From Nevskiales bacterium (GTDB taxonomy: Bacteria; Pseudomonadota; Gammaproteobacteria; Steroidobacterales; GCA-2729495), in the NCBI GenBank assembly GCA_011526045.1, contig WYBE01000028.1, forward strand, positions 62,001 through 126,000: DNA of 64,000 bases. The letters are read 5' to 3'. How positions within the stretch are numbered: position 1 is the first letter of the stretch; every line of letters starts with the position of its first letter. The notes beneath the pieces are model-generated. The model did no database searches. It was not told the DNA's origin and saw only the letters and a program-made list of their open reading frames with translations. Both the position numbers and the translations under genes were made by a program. Of the stretch, positions 8,542 through 17,403 are shown in pieces.

Positions 8542-9945
8542 GTGAAACACCCGGCCCCTGCCCGGTTCATCCTGTGCCGCCCGGCTCTGCCGGTGCTCGC
8601 CGCCCTGTCGCCACTCGCCGCTGTCGCGGGCGACACTCCCACGCCCGACAAGGGCGACACCGCGTGGGTACTGACCGCCACCGTGCTCGTCATCCTGATG
8701 ACCATCCCGGGGCTGGCCCTCTTCTACGGTGGCATGGTGCGCGGGAAAAACGTGCTGTCCGTGCTGATGCAGGTGTTCATGACGTTCTGCCTGATGGCGC
8801 TGCTGTGGGCGATCTACGGGTACAGCCTCGCGTTCACCGCGGGCAACGCGTTTCTCGGCGGCCTCGACCGGGCCTTTCTTGCCGGCCTCACCCCCGAGTC
8901 GCTGGCCGCTACGTTCTCCAGGGGGGTCTATATCCCGGAGTTCTCCTACTTCGTCTTCCAGCTGACCTTCGCCGCCATCACGCCCTGCCTCATCGTCGGT
9001 GCGTTCGCCGAGCGGCTGAAGTTCTCCGCCGTGCTGCTGTTCCTGGTCATCTGGTTCACCTTTGCCTACCTGCCGGTGGCCCACATGGTCTGGTTCTGGG
9101 CGGGCCCCGACGCCTACACGGACGCCGAGGCGGCGGCCGTGGCCGGCGCCAGTGCCGGGTTCATCTTCCAGAAGGGCGCGCTCGACTTCGCGGGCGGCAC
9201 GGTCGTGCATATCAACGCGGGCATCGCCGGGATCGTCGGCGCCGTGTTCGCCGGCAAGCGCGTCGGCTACGGCAGGGCACCCATGCCGCCGCACAACCTG
9301 CCGATGGTGATGATCGGCGCCTCGCTGCTGTGGGTCGGCTGGTTCGGCTTCAACGCCGGCTCCAATCTCGAAGCCAATGGCCTCACCGCGCAGGTGTTCG
9401 CCAATACGATCCTCGCCACGGCGGCAGCGGCGCTTGCCTGGACCTTCGCCGAATGGTTCTGGCGCGGTACGCCGACCATGCTCGGTGCGGCGTCCGGAGC
9501 GGTCGCGGGCCTGGTCGCCATCACGCCGGCCTGCGGCTGGGTCGGGCCGATGGGCTCGATCATCATCGGCCTGCTCGCCGGCGTCGTGTGCCTGCTGGCG
9601 GTCACCCGGCTCAAGGCGGCCCTCGGCTACGACGACTCTCTCGATGTCTTCGGCGTGCACTGCGTCGGCGGCATTCTTGGCGCGCTCCTGACCGCAGTGT
9701 TCTGCGACCCCGCGCTCGGCGGCACCGGCGTCTACGACTACGTGGCCGGCGCGGTGGCGGAGTACTCCATCGGCGCGCAGTTCGTGAGCCAGCTCTGGGG
9801 CGTGGGCGTGACCGTGCTGCTCTCCGGCCTGGTGTCGGTGGCGGGCTACGCGATCGTGAACGCGACCATCGGTCTGCGCGTGACCGAAGACGAGGAGCGT
9901 GCCGGTCTCGACACGAGCTCGCACGGGGAGAGCGCCTACACCTGA
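8542..9945 (+). CDS. amtB: Ammonium transporter AmtB
   Basis: A 467-residue inner-membrane ammonium channel. The start is a GTG at 8542 preceded by AAGGAG at 8529-8534; it gives a signal peptide ending near AVAGD, as in other AmtB precursors, followed by about eleven helices. The twin pore histidines are visible in VVHINAGIAG and VFGVHCVGGILG, and family motifs GLALFYGGMVRGKN and WFGFNAGS are intact. Trimeric AmtB is blocked by unmodified GlnK, which is encoded immediately upstream in the same operon. Confidence 0.96.
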   Translation: MKHPAPARFILCRPALPVLAALSPLAAVAGDTPTPDKGDTAWVLTATVLVILMTIPGLALFYGGMVRGKNVLSVLMQVFMTFCLMALLWAIYGYSLAFTAGNAFLGGLDRAFLAGLTPESLAATFSRGVYIPEFSYFVFQLTFAAITPCLIVGAFAERLKFSAVLLFLVIWFTFAYLPVAHMVWFWAGPDAYTDAEAAAVAGASAGFIFQKGALDFAGGTVVHINAGIAGIVGAVFAGKRVGYGRAPMPPHNLPMVMIGASLLWVGWFGFNAGSNLEANGLTAQVFANTILATAAAALAWTFAEWFWRGTPTMLGAASGAVAGLVAITPACGWVGPMGSIIIGLLAGVVCLLAVTRLKAALGYDDSLDVFGVHCVGGILGALLTAVFCDPALGGTGVYDYVAGAVAEYSIGAQFVSQLWGVGVTVLLSGLVSVAGYAIVNATIGLRVTEDEERAGLDTSSHGESAYT

Positions 9946-10069
9946 GTACCGCGCGTCCGGGCCGGTGCCGCGGCCGACGCGTGCCGCCCGGGGCCTGCGC
10001 CGCGGCCGTCCGCCTCGTTGGCGAGCGCGCTTTTGCGTGACGGCGTTCAAACTTCCTGGCCCGGGGCGG

Positions 10070-10078
10070 TGGCATAAT
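10070..10078 (+). promoter_or_regulatory. Extended -10 promoter element upstream of the DUF4124 gene
   Basis: TGG-CATAAT is an extended -10 type element 72 bases before the DUF4124 start. No good -35 is seen at 17 bases (AACTTC). It would transcribe the DUF4124 gene and possibly the sensor pair after it. Confidence 0.4.
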
Positions 10079-10150
10079 TGCCGGCGCCGCGGGCCATTCT
10101 TTCTCGGGCAGCTGTACCCGCCGGCGTTGTGAGATGCGAGGGCGAACGCA

Positions 10151-10630
10151 ATGAAAGCCTCTGCCGCCGTGATGGGGATCGTCCTGTCGGGTGCGCTGGC
10201 CACGCTGGCCGGCGCTGCCGATGAAGGTACCGTGTACCGGTGGGTGGACCCGGATGGCACCCCCCACTACCAGGACCGGCCGCCGGAGGGCGCAGAGGCC
10301 GCCCAGGAACTGAGCCTGCGCTACAAGCTCACCGACTCCCCGGCGCTCGCCGCCGCGACAAAGAATCGCGCGGAAGCACAATCGGTCGCCCAGCTGCGCG
10401 AGAAGCAGCAGGCCGAGGACCAGGCCAGCGACGACACCGACCGCGAGAAGGTCCTGAGCGAGCGCGAGCAGGGCTGCGCGAAGGCCCGGGAGCGACTGCA
10501 GAAGTACGAGACCGCCCACCGGCTCTACAAACCGGGCCCGGACGGCCAACGCAACTACCTCAGCGATGAACAGATCGATGCAGCTCGCCTCGAGGCTCGC
10601 CGGACCGTGGAAGAGTGGTGCGGCGAGTGA
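10151..10630 (+). CDS. DUF4124 domain-containing periplasmic protein
   Basis: A 159-residue exported protein of unknown function. A signal peptide is predicted at residues 1-22 (cleavage near LAGA/ADEG). The DUF4124 domain follows at about 25-70 with its typical VYRWVDPDGTPHYQDRPP. The rest is a charged, probably helical region rich in Glu, Lys and Arg (AEAQSVAQLREKQQAEDQ), ending in a YKPGPDGQRNYLSDEQID-type segment shared by many DUF4124 proteins. It directly precedes the AlgZ-like sensor kinase gene, but a functional link is not established. Confidence 0.9.
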   Translation: MKASAAVMGIVLSGALATLAGAADEGTVYRWVDPDGTPHYQDRPPEGAEAAQELSLRYKLTDSPALAAATKNRAEAQSVAQLREKQQAEDQASDDTDREKVLSEREQGCAKARERLQKYETAHRLYKPGPDGQRNYLSDEQIDAARLEARRTVEEWCGE

Positions 10631-10643
10631 CGCCGCCCACCCG

Positions 10644-11717
10644 GTGACCGACACACCGGACAGGCCGCGCGCCGACACCTGCAGCTACCTTCCCGATCTT
10701 TGCGCGCCCATGGCGGTCCTGGGCGTGGTGCTCATTGCCGAGCTCGTCGCCATTACCCTGGCGCTCGCCCGCCAGGATGAATGGGTCAGTTTCTTTGCCG
10801 ATCTCGGCCGCACTTCCGTCGTACTGCAATGGCTGTCGCTGACCTCGGCCGCCGTGCTCTGCGCGGTGCGCCCCTGGGCTGCACGCCTCCCGCTGCGCCA
10901 GGGCAGCGCTCTGGCGCTCGGGGCCGTGCTGGTCAATGTGCTGGTCGTATCGGAGGCCATCTACTGGGTCGGTTACTTCGTCGCACCGGGCGTGGCGAAC
11001 GACGGCTGGCTGCCCACCGACCACCGGTTCTTCGCTGCCCGCAACCTCGCCATCGGCGGCATCGTGGCCAGCGGCCTGCTGCGTTACTTCTACGTCTCCG
11101 CCCAGTGGCAGGGTAACGTGCGCCGCCAGGCCGAAGCGCGCATTCACGCCCTGCAGGCGCGCATCCGGCCGCATTTTCTCTTCAACAGCATGAACACGAT
11201 CGCGAGCCTCACCCGCAGCAATCCGGCGGCAGCCGAGCAGGCGGTCGAAGACCTGGCGGATCTGTTCCGCGCCTCGCTGAACGACGAGCGCCGGTTCATC
11301 ACGCTCGCCGAGGAGTTCGAGATCACGCGGGTCTACGAGCGCATGGAGCAGCACCGGCTCGGCGAGCGCCTGCGCGTCGAATGGCAGACCGGGGCGCTGC
11401 CCGCCGACGCGATGCTCCCCGGGCTCACCGTGCAGCCGCTGCTGGAGAACGCCATCTACCACGGCGTCGAGCGCCTGGCCGAATGCGCCGTGGTGCGCAT
11501 TGGCGGGGAGTGCGACGGCAACAGCCTGCGCCTGACCGTGACCAACCCCACGCCGGCGCAAGGCAGCGCGGAGCGCTCCGGCAACCAGATCGCGCTCGAG
11601 AACATCCGCCAGCGCCTCGAACTGGCCTATGGCGAACGCGCCGGGCTGCGCGTGGAGGAGCGGCCGGGCGAGTTCCGCGTCACCCTGTGGCTGCCCTACC
11701 GGAAGGCGGGCCGGTGA
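10644..11717 (+). CDS. algZ: AlgZ/FimS-type (LytS family) sensor histidine kinase
   Basis: A 357-residue membrane histidine kinase from the GTG at 10644. An ATG at 10566 would extend it into the DUF4124 gene and adds no family-like sequence, so the start is uncertain. It has about four transmembrane helices (residues 20-150), then the His_kinase domain with the phospho-acceptor in RIRPHFLFNSMNTI (about residue 176) and the N-box LLENAIYHGVE. This is the LytS/AlgZ class, which pairs with LytTR regulators. Its stop overlaps the regulator start (GTGA, 11714-11717). In pseudomonads AlgZ/AlgR controls type IV pili and alginate; here that is inference. Confidence 0.85.
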   Translation: MTDTPDRPRADTCSYLPDLCAPMAVLGVVLIAELVAITLALARQDEWVSFFADLGRTSVVLQWLSLTSAAVLCAVRPWAARLPLRQGSALALGAVLVNVLVVSEAIYWVGYFVAPGVANDGWLPTDHRFFAARNLAIGGIVASGLLRYFYVSAQWQGNVRRQAEARIHALQARIRPHFLFNSMNTIASLTRSNPAAAEQAVEDLADLFRASLNDERRFITLAEEFEITRVYERMEQHRLGERLRVEWQTGALPADAMLPGLTVQPLLENAIYHGVERLAECAVVRIGGECDGNSLRLTVTNPTPAQGSAERSGNQIALENIRQRLELAYGERAGLRVEERPGEFRVTLWLPYRKAGR

Positions 11718-12466
11718 GCACCGCGGGACACAGCGTCCTCATCGTGGACGACGAACCGCCGGCGCGTGCGCGCCTGCGCCAGCTGATCGAGGACATCGGC
11801 GCATGGCAGGTGGCCGGCGAGGCCATCCACGGCCGCCAGGCGCTCGAGCTGTGCGAGCAGCTCGACCCCGACGTGGTGCTGCTCGATATCCGGATGCCCG
11901 GCATGGACGGCATCGAAGTCGCCCGTCACCTGACCTCGCTCGAGCATCCGCCCGCGGTGATCTTCACCACCGCGTACAGCGACTACGCGATCCAGGCCTT
12001 CGAGGCCCAGGCGATCGGCTATCTGGTCAAGCCGGTGCGCCGTGAACGCCTGCAACGCGCGCTGCAACAGGCCGCGCGGCTGACCCGTGGCGAAATGAAC
12101 GCGCTGGCAGCCTCGAGCCCGCAGGCGGGCCGGCGCGCCCACATCTGCGTCCGCAAGCTGCGCGGCCTGCGGCTCGTGCCGGTCAGCGAGATCATCTGTT
12201 TCCAGGCCGACCAGAAATACGTAACCCTGGTGCACCTCGACGGCGAGGAAGTCACCGACGAGACGCTGAAAGACCTCGAGACGGAATTCGCGGGCGACTT
12301 CATCCGCATCCACCGCAACACGCTGGTTGCGGTCCGCTACCTGCAGCGCATCGAGACCACCGAGGACGGCCGCTGCGTGGCCTGGCTGGCCCACCGCGAC
12401 GAACCCCTGCCCGTCAGCCGCAGACTTGCTGCGGAGGTCAGGCGCCGGCTTCTTGGCGAGTCCTGA
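11714..12466 (+). CDS. algR: AlgR-type LytTR response regulator
   Basis: A 250-residue response regulator starting at the GTG at 11714 that overlaps the kinase stop. The receiver domain (about 7-120) has the acidic pocket DDE at 12-14, phospho-acceptor Asp58 in LLDIRMPGMDG, and the lysine in LVKPVRRE. The LytTR DNA-binding domain (about 145-245) shows FQADQKYVTLVHLDGEEV and FIRIHRNTLVAVRYL. Gene pairing makes it the partner of the adjacent kinase. It is named by similarity to AlgR; target genes cannot be read from this window, although a pilus operon and two polysaccharide loci are present. Confidence 0.88.
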   Translation: MSTAGHSVLIVDDEPPARARLRQLIEDIGAWQVAGEAIHGRQALELCEQLDPDVVLLDIRMPGMDGIEVARHLTSLEHPPAVIFTTAYSDYAIQAFEAQAIGYLVKPVRRERLQRALQQAARLTRGEMNALAASSPQAGRRAHICVRKLRGLRLVPVSEIICFQADQKYVTLVHLDGEEVTDETLKDLETEFAGDFIRIHRNTLVAVRYLQRIETTEDGRCVAWLAHRDEPLPVSRRLAAEVRRRLLGES

Positions 12467-12508
12467 GGTACGTCGCGACCGGCTCGTGGCAGAATGCGGG
12501 CGCCAGCC

Positions 12509-13564
12509 ATGAGCGACGAGCAGATCGAACGGAAAGAGCAGCGACCGGAGGCGCAACCAGCCCGGGTACCCGCGCGTGCGCCGCGTCTTGCCGTCTTCCT
12601 GGCATTGCTCGCACTCGCGGCCGCCGCTGCCAACTGGGCCTACACCACCACCCGGGCGACCGCCGGGCAGGCGAGCGGCGAGGAACTCGCGGGCAAGCTG
12701 CAGCGGCGGATGGGTGCGCTCGAAGACCGCATGCGGCGCGAGCGCGACGACCTCGACCGCCTCGGCCAGCGCGTGGGCACCGGGACTGCCGCCGAGGACT
12801 CGCTCGCCGGCCGCATCGCACAGCTCGAGGAAGCCATCGCCAAGCTGCCGGGCGGCGAGCGCGTCCGGCTGACCTGGCGGGTGGAGCAGGCCGAGTACTT
12901 CATGCGCGTCGCCAACGCCCAGCAGACGCTCGCGGGAGACAGTGCCGGGGCGCTCGCCGCGCTCACCATCGCCGACGAACACCTGCGGGACGCGGCCGAC
13001 CCGCGCCTCGCCCCGGTGCGCAAGCTCCTCGCGGACGACATCGCGGCGCTGCGCGCCATCCCGCGCGTGGATACGGAAGGGCTGGTCCTGAAGCTGACCG
13101 CGCTGGCGGGAACGATCCCGGGCCTGCCGCTCAAGCGCAGCGCACCGGCAGCGTTCACGCCCGCGCCGGCCGCGACGCCGGACGCCGACCTGACCGGCAC
13201 GCAGCGGCTGCTCGCCTCGCTGCGCGCGGCACTGGGCAGCATCGTCAGCATCCGGCGCACCGGCACGCCGGCCGACACCATGCTCAGCGAGGAATCTGCG
13301 GACAGCCTTGTCCGCAGCCTGGAACTCGAACTGCAGATGGCACGGCTCGCGCTGCTGCGCGGGCAGGCGGGTGTGTACCTGGCGTCGCTCACCAACGTGC
13401 GCCAGGCGCTGGAGCGCAACTTCGATACCGGCGCGGTCGCGGTCGAGGCCGCGCTCACGTCGATCGACGAGCTGATGCGCAGCGCGCCGCCGGAATCGCT
13501 GCCGGACGTGTCGGCATCGCTCGGCGCACTGTTGCGCATCAAGGAGCATGCGCTCACGCCATGA
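12509..13564 (+). CDS. hemX: HemX-family membrane protein
   Basis: A 351-residue protein of the HemX family, often mislabelled as uroporphyrinogen-III C-methyltransferase although it lacks the methyltransferase fold. A short cytoplasmic N-terminus is followed by one transmembrane helix (LAVFLALLALAAAAANW), a coiled coil, and a periplasmic domain with RVEQAEYFMRVANAQQTL. An ATG at 12494 is possible, but a CAGAAT -10-like box at 12490-12495 makes 12509 more likely. Its end overlaps hemY (ATGA-type). The usual upstream partners hemC and hemD are missing between algR and this gene. Confidence 0.88.
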   Translation: MSDEQIERKEQRPEAQPARVPARAPRLAVFLALLALAAAAANWAYTTTRATAGQASGEELAGKLQRRMGALEDRMRRERDDLDRLGQRVGTGTAAEDSLAGRIAQLEEAIAKLPGGERVRLTWRVEQAEYFMRVANAQQTLAGDSAGALAALTIADEHLRDAADPRLAPVRKLLADDIAALRAIPRVDTEGLVLKLTALAGTIPGLPLKRSAPAAFTPAPAATPDADLTGTQRLLASLRAALGSIVSIRRTGTPADTMLSEESADSLVRSLELELQMARLALLRGQAGVYLASLTNVRQALERNFDTGAVAVEAALTSIDELMRSAPPESLPDVSASLGALLRIKEHALTP

Positions 13565-14829
13565 TGGCCGGGCTCGCCATCGTCCTCACGCTGGCGTTCG
13601 GGGCGCTGGCTGCCCATTACCTGGTCCAGGACAACGGCTACGTGCTGGTGAGCTTTCTCGGCTACGTCGTCGAGATGTCGGTCCCGGTCGCGTTGTTCGT
13701 GCTGCTCATTGCCTATCTCGTCGTGCGGCTGATCGTCTGGCTCTGGAGGGTGCCGCGTGAACTCGGCGAGGCGACGGCACGCGCCCGCGTGCGCTGGGCC
13801 GGGCGGCAGGCGACGCGCGGTTACATCGCCATCGCGCAGGGCAAACTCGCCCGCGGCGAGCGCCTGCTCACACGCGGGGCGCGGCGCAGTGGAGCGCCGC
13901 TGATGAACTACCTGGCCGCGGCGCGCCTCGCCCACCAGCAGAACGATGCGGTCCGCCGCGACGGCTGGCTGCGCCTCGCCTACGAACAGGAACCGGCCGC
14001 CGCCGATGCGGTGCTGCTCGCCCAGGCAGAGATGCAGATGGACGACCAGGCGTTCGACGACGCGCTCATCACGCTGAACCGGATCCGCGAGCACAACCCC
14101 CGGCATGGCCAGGCGCTGCGTCTGCTCGCCGCGCTGTATTGGCGCCGGCAGGACTATCGCGCACTCATCGACCTGCTGCCGTCACTGCGCGCGGCACCGC
14201 CGCTGCCGCCGGAGAAACTCAACCGCTGGACCACCGAGGCGTTTGGCGCGTTGCTCGGCGACCCGGCGCTCGACGAGGCCGGCATCGGCAGGATCTGGGA
14301 CGAAGTACCGAAGGGGCTGCGCCATACCCCGGCGCTGGTCCATGCGCGCACCGCAGCCCTGGCACGCTGCGGAGCCGTCACGGTAGCCGAGGCGGAGGTG
14401 CGCCGGGCCCTGCGCGACCACTGGGACCCGGAGCTGATCGCGTTCTACGGCGAACTGCAGCTGCCCGACGTCGGCCGGCAACTGAAGCACGCCGAGGCGT
14501 TTCTGAAGGAGCGCCCCGAGGATCCGGATCTGCTGCTCGCAGTCGGGCGGCTCTCCTATCGCAACCAGCTCTGGGGCAAGGCGCGCAGCTACCTGGAAAC
14601 AAGCCTCGCGATTCGCCCGACGCCGGAAACCTGCGAAGCGCTCGGCCAGCTGATGCAGCGCATCGGCGACAAGGACGCCGCGGCCCGGGCCTTCCAGCGC
14701 GGCCTTGCGCTGCGAACGGCCGCGACCGCCGGGCAGGCATCGGCCACCGCCAGGTCCGCCAGCATCGAAGTCAAGAGTGCCGCAACGACCGCGATGGAGT
14801 CCGCCCGCGTTACGGCTGACCGCGGCTAG
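13561..14829 (+). CDS. hemY: HemY-family TPR membrane protein
   Basis: A 422-residue inner-membrane protein with two N-terminal helices (about 4-24 and 36-60), then the HemY_N region (about residues 60-135, with YIAIAQGKLARGERLLTRGA) and TPR-like helical repeats to the C-terminus. The function in heme homeostasis is not fully known. It overlaps hemX by four bases, so the two are translationally coupled. The TAG stop lies inside the CTAG target duplication of the downstream IS1380 element, so the insertion left the coding sequence intact. Confidence 0.9.
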   Translation: MMAGLAIVLTLAFGALAAHYLVQDNGYVLVSFLGYVVEMSVPVALFVLLIAYLVVRLIVWLWRVPRELGEATARARVRWAGRQATRGYIAIAQGKLARGERLLTRGARRSGAPLMNYLAAARLAHQQNDAVRRDGWLRLAYEQEPAAADAVLLAQAEMQMDDQAFDDALITLNRIREHNPRHGQALRLLAALYWRRQDYRALIDLLPSLRAAPPLPPEKLNRWTTEAFGALLGDPALDEAGIGRIWDEVPKGLRHTPALVHARTAALARCGAVTVAEAEVRRALRDHWDPELIAFYGELQLPDVGRQLKHAEAFLKERPEDPDLLLAVGRLSYRNQLWGKARSYLETSLAIRPTPETCEALGQLMQRIGDKDAAARAFQRGLALRTAATAGQASATARSASIEVKSAATTAMESARVTADRG

Positions 14830-16494
14830 CCCGCTTTTCTCACCGCCGGCCTGATTTTCTGGTTTCTTGGCGGTGGTGCGGGCGCAGGTTGCAAGATACC
14901 GTGCGGACGACGCCGGAGCGATGCGGAGAGCATTTTTCAGCCACAGGTATCCGCCGCCGGAGTCAGCGAGGGTGAGCAGCTTGAGGGTGGCGATCTCTGG
15001 TTCGTGGGGCGGCTTATCGCGCCGCGGCGTTCAAGTTATGGAAGGCGGTGATGAACTCTCGCTGGTTGGCACAAGCCTCGCTCATCGCCAGCTTCACCCG
15101 CCGCACGCTCACGGTGACGACGGCGCCGATCTTCAGCAGCCGCAGCCGGATCGTGTTTGCGCAGGCGCGTGCGAGCGCGGTGCCCGCCAGTCCGACACGA
15201 CGCAGCGCGTGCATCAGCACGTAGGCCGCTGAGGCGAGCCACAGGCGCAGTTGGTTGGCGCGGAAGGTGGCGGCTGAGAGCCGATCGGCAAACAGATCAA
15301 GCTGCGCTTCCTTGATGCGGTTCTCGCACTCCCCACGCGCGCAGTAGAAGTCCTCGTACAGCTCACGCGCCGGCCACTGCTGCTGCGACAGTGAGGTCAC
15401 GATGAAGCGTGGATTGGATTTGTCCCCGGTCTGCTCGGCCTTGGCGATGACGCGGCGCGCCCGGCACCAGCTCTTGCGCGTACGATAGAGGAGCTCTTTG
15501 AAGCGTCGTGCCGGGCGCTGCGTCGCCTGCGACTCGGCCCTGGCTTCCTGCAGCTCGGCCCCAATGGCGCGCACCAGGCGGCTGTTCCTGGCGAGCCCGA
15601 ACACGTAATCCACCGCGTTTTGCTCGCACCAGCTCATCAGCTCCTCGCGGCAGAAGCCGGAGTCGGCGCGCAGGATAATCTTCACTTGCGGCCAGCGCTC
15701 GCGGATCTGCGCGACGATCCGTTCGAGTTCTTCGCGGGCACCGGCGGCCCCGTCAATGTTCGCGCGACGCAGCTTCGCGCACAGCAGATGCTCGCCGGCG
15801 AAGATGTACAGCGGCAGGTAGCAATAGCCGTCGTAATAGCCGTGAAAGAAGCGCCCCTCCTGCCGCCCGTGCAGCGGATCATCGGTGGCGTCCAGGTCCA
15901 GGATCACCTCCGCAGGCGCTGTGCGATGGGCGTCGAGAAACACCTGCACCCACAGCCGCTCGATCGCCTCGGTGTCGGGGCGGATCTTGTGGTAGCGGCT
16001 GCTGCCTTGCGCGGCGTGCAATTCCAGGCGGTTCAGCGTGCTCTTGCCGGCCAACGCCGCGCAGTCGGTGCGACGCTGCGGCTCGAGTTTGCCCAGCAGC
16101 GCGCCGAACACCGGGTCATGGCGCAGCTGCTCATGATCGTTGAGGTCTTCATACCCCAGCGCCATCCCAAAGACGCGCTGCCCGATCAGCGTCCTGACCG
16201 TATGCTCGATCAGGTCCGGATCGCGCTCGTCTACAAAGCATCCGGCCAGCCGATCGATCAATCCAATCGCTTCATCGGCCTTGCCCAGCAGCAACGCCCC
16301 GGCGTCCGAGCTGACCGTGCCACCGTCGAAAGCCGCCACCACACGGCGCCGTTCGACGCATGAAAACTCCAGCTGTTCAGCGTTACACTGTGTCGGCATC
16401 GGGTCCTCCGGTGATTGATGTCTAACTCGTCGTCGCAAAACAAGTTTTACTCAATCACCGGCCCGATGCATCTCCTATCGGTGAGAAATCCGGG
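14830..16494. mobile_element. Intact IS1380-family insertion sequence (1665 bp)
   Basis: The element is bounded by 16-bp inverted repeats: CCCGCTTTTCTCACCG (14830-14845) and, reverse-complemented, CCCGGATTTCTCACCG (16479-16494), with two mismatches. It is flanked by a CTAG duplication (14826-14829 and 16495-16498). The single transposase gene runs leftward, and about 180 bases lie between its stop and the left end. Length and 4-bp duplication are normal for IS1380. An inner palindrome GTGATTGA/TCAATCAC (16411-16418, 16451-16458) flanks the transposase promoter region. Intact ends and gene suggest recent arrival. Confidence 0.95.
15014..16399 (-). CDS. IS1380-family transposase
   Basis: A 461-residue DDE transposase. 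The start is the ATG at 16399, preceded by GGAGG; a reading from 16438 lacks a good site. The catalytic acidic residues lie in LDLDATDDPLHGRQEG, IILRADSGFCREEL and CENRIKEAQLDLFADRLS, as in the family. No frameshift or stop interrupts it, so it is probably active. The composition is similar to the host genes around it. Confidence 0.95.
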   Translation of the reverse strand: MPTQCNAEQLEFSCVERRRVVAAFDGGTVSSDAGALLLGKADEAIGLIDRLAGCFVDERDPDLIEHTVRTLIGQRVFGMALGYEDLNDHEQLRHDPVFGALLGKLEPQRRTDCAALAGKSTLNRLELHAAQGSSRYHKIRPDTEAIERLWVQVFLDAHRTAPAEVILDLDATDDPLHGRQEGRFFHGYYDGYCYLPLYIFAGEHLLCAKLRRANIDGAAGAREELERIVAQIRERWPQVKIILRADSGFCREELMSWCEQNAVDYVFGLARNSRLVRAIGAELQEARAESQATQRPARRFKELLYRTRKSWCRARRVIAKAEQTGDKSNPRFIVTSLSQQQWPARELYEDFYCARGECENRIKEAQLDLFADRLSAATFRANQLRLWLASAAYVLMHALRRVGLAGTALARACANTIRLRLLKIGAVVTVSVRRVKLAMSEACANQREFITAFHNLNAAAR

Positions 16495-16537
16495 CTAGCA
16501 GGCGGTGCCAGCCGCTCGCCCGGAGCGCGCGTTGACC

Positions 16538-17185
16538 TCAGGCGGCTACGGGGCGGCTGCGCCGGCTGCCGAGCCACTCGACCAGCGGCTCCCACTGCTC
16601 CCAGTCGGGCCAGGCCAGGTATTCCGGCAACTCGAAGATTCCGAGCCCGCGGGTATAGGCGCGGATGTAGTTTTGCGCCTCGCGCAGCTTCGCCACATAA
16701 GGTGTACGCAGATTATCGAGGTACTCATCGAGTTCCCCGGCAATGAGCGTGTTCTCCCGCATCCGGTTCGCCACTACCGCAATGCGCACCTCGCGCCGCT
16801 CGACGCGGCCGACGGTCTTGAGGTCTTCCAGGAAGCGTGACGCTGCCTGGATGTCGATGGTCGACGGCAGCACCGGCACGACGATCGTCTCCGCGTGGCG
16901 CACGAGATTGGTCAGCTCCGGGCCATGGACCCGCGCCGGCGCATCGATGACGGCCACTTCGACGCTGCGGGGCAGATTACGCAGGCCGTGGGTGAACCCC
17001 TCCACGGCCTCGATCGGCGGACGGTCAGCCGGACGCTTGGCCAGCCAGTCGAGGGCTGATCGCTGCGGATCGTAGTCCACCAGGGCTACCTTCTTGTCCT
17101 GGGTGGCGTAGTAGCTCGCAAGATTGGTCGCGATCGTGCTCTTGCCGCAGCCGCCCTTCGCATTCAGCACCATGATATGCCGCAT
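16538..17185 (-). CDS. Orphan ParA/MinD-type P-loop ATPase
   Basis: A 215-residue ParA-family protein. The start is the ATG at 17185, just before MVLNAKGGCGKST, the deviant Walker A motif with two lysines. The switch regions LVDYDPQRSALDWL and VIDAPARVHG (Walker B-like) are present, and the C-terminal third is unique (FELPEYLAWPDWEQWEPL). No ParB, centromere-like repeat or second Min protein is adjacent, so it is not a plasmid partition cassette. Such orphans can position chemotaxis, pilus or other complexes; its cargo is unknown. It is divergent from dapF. Confidence 0.88.
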   Translation of the reverse strand: MRHIMVLNAKGGCGKSTIATNLASYYATQDKKVALVDYDPQRSALDWLAKRPADRPPIEAVEGFTHGLRNLPRSVEVAVIDAPARVHGPELTNLVRHAETIVVPVLPSTIDIQAASRFLEDLKTVGRVERREVRIAVVANRMRENTLIAGELDEYLDNLRTPYVAKLREAQNYIRAYTRGLGIFELPEYLAWPDWEQWEPLVEWLGSRRSRPVAA

Positions 17186-17372
17186 GATTCTTGTTCCTTT
17201 TTCTGGACCGTCACGCCTGGTCCATGAGTTCCTCCGGGGACGGAACGAGAACTTAACGGGGCCATCCGCAAAAGTCCATGCCGGGCTCGCTGCACGTCGC
17301 CCCGTGCGCCGGTCTCGTACTTGCCGGCTGCGCCCGGCGCCGTCGACGGGCAACACGCGAGGCAGCGGCCGA

Positions 17373-17378
17373 TATAAT
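17373..17378 (+). promoter_or_regulatory. -10 element of the dapF operon
   Basis: A perfect TATAAT lies 25 bases upstream of the dapF ATG. The -35 position (GCAACA, 17350-17355) is poor, so it may rely on other contacts. Confidence 0.55.
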
Positions 17379-17403
17379 GCCGGCCTTGTTGCGAGCAGCC
17401 TCC

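Noticed and set aside
10566-10643. Longer start of the AlgZ-like kinase at an ATG inside the DUF4124 gene
   Set aside because: The extra residues are the other-frame reading of a real gene and the site has no RBS; kept only as an alternative.
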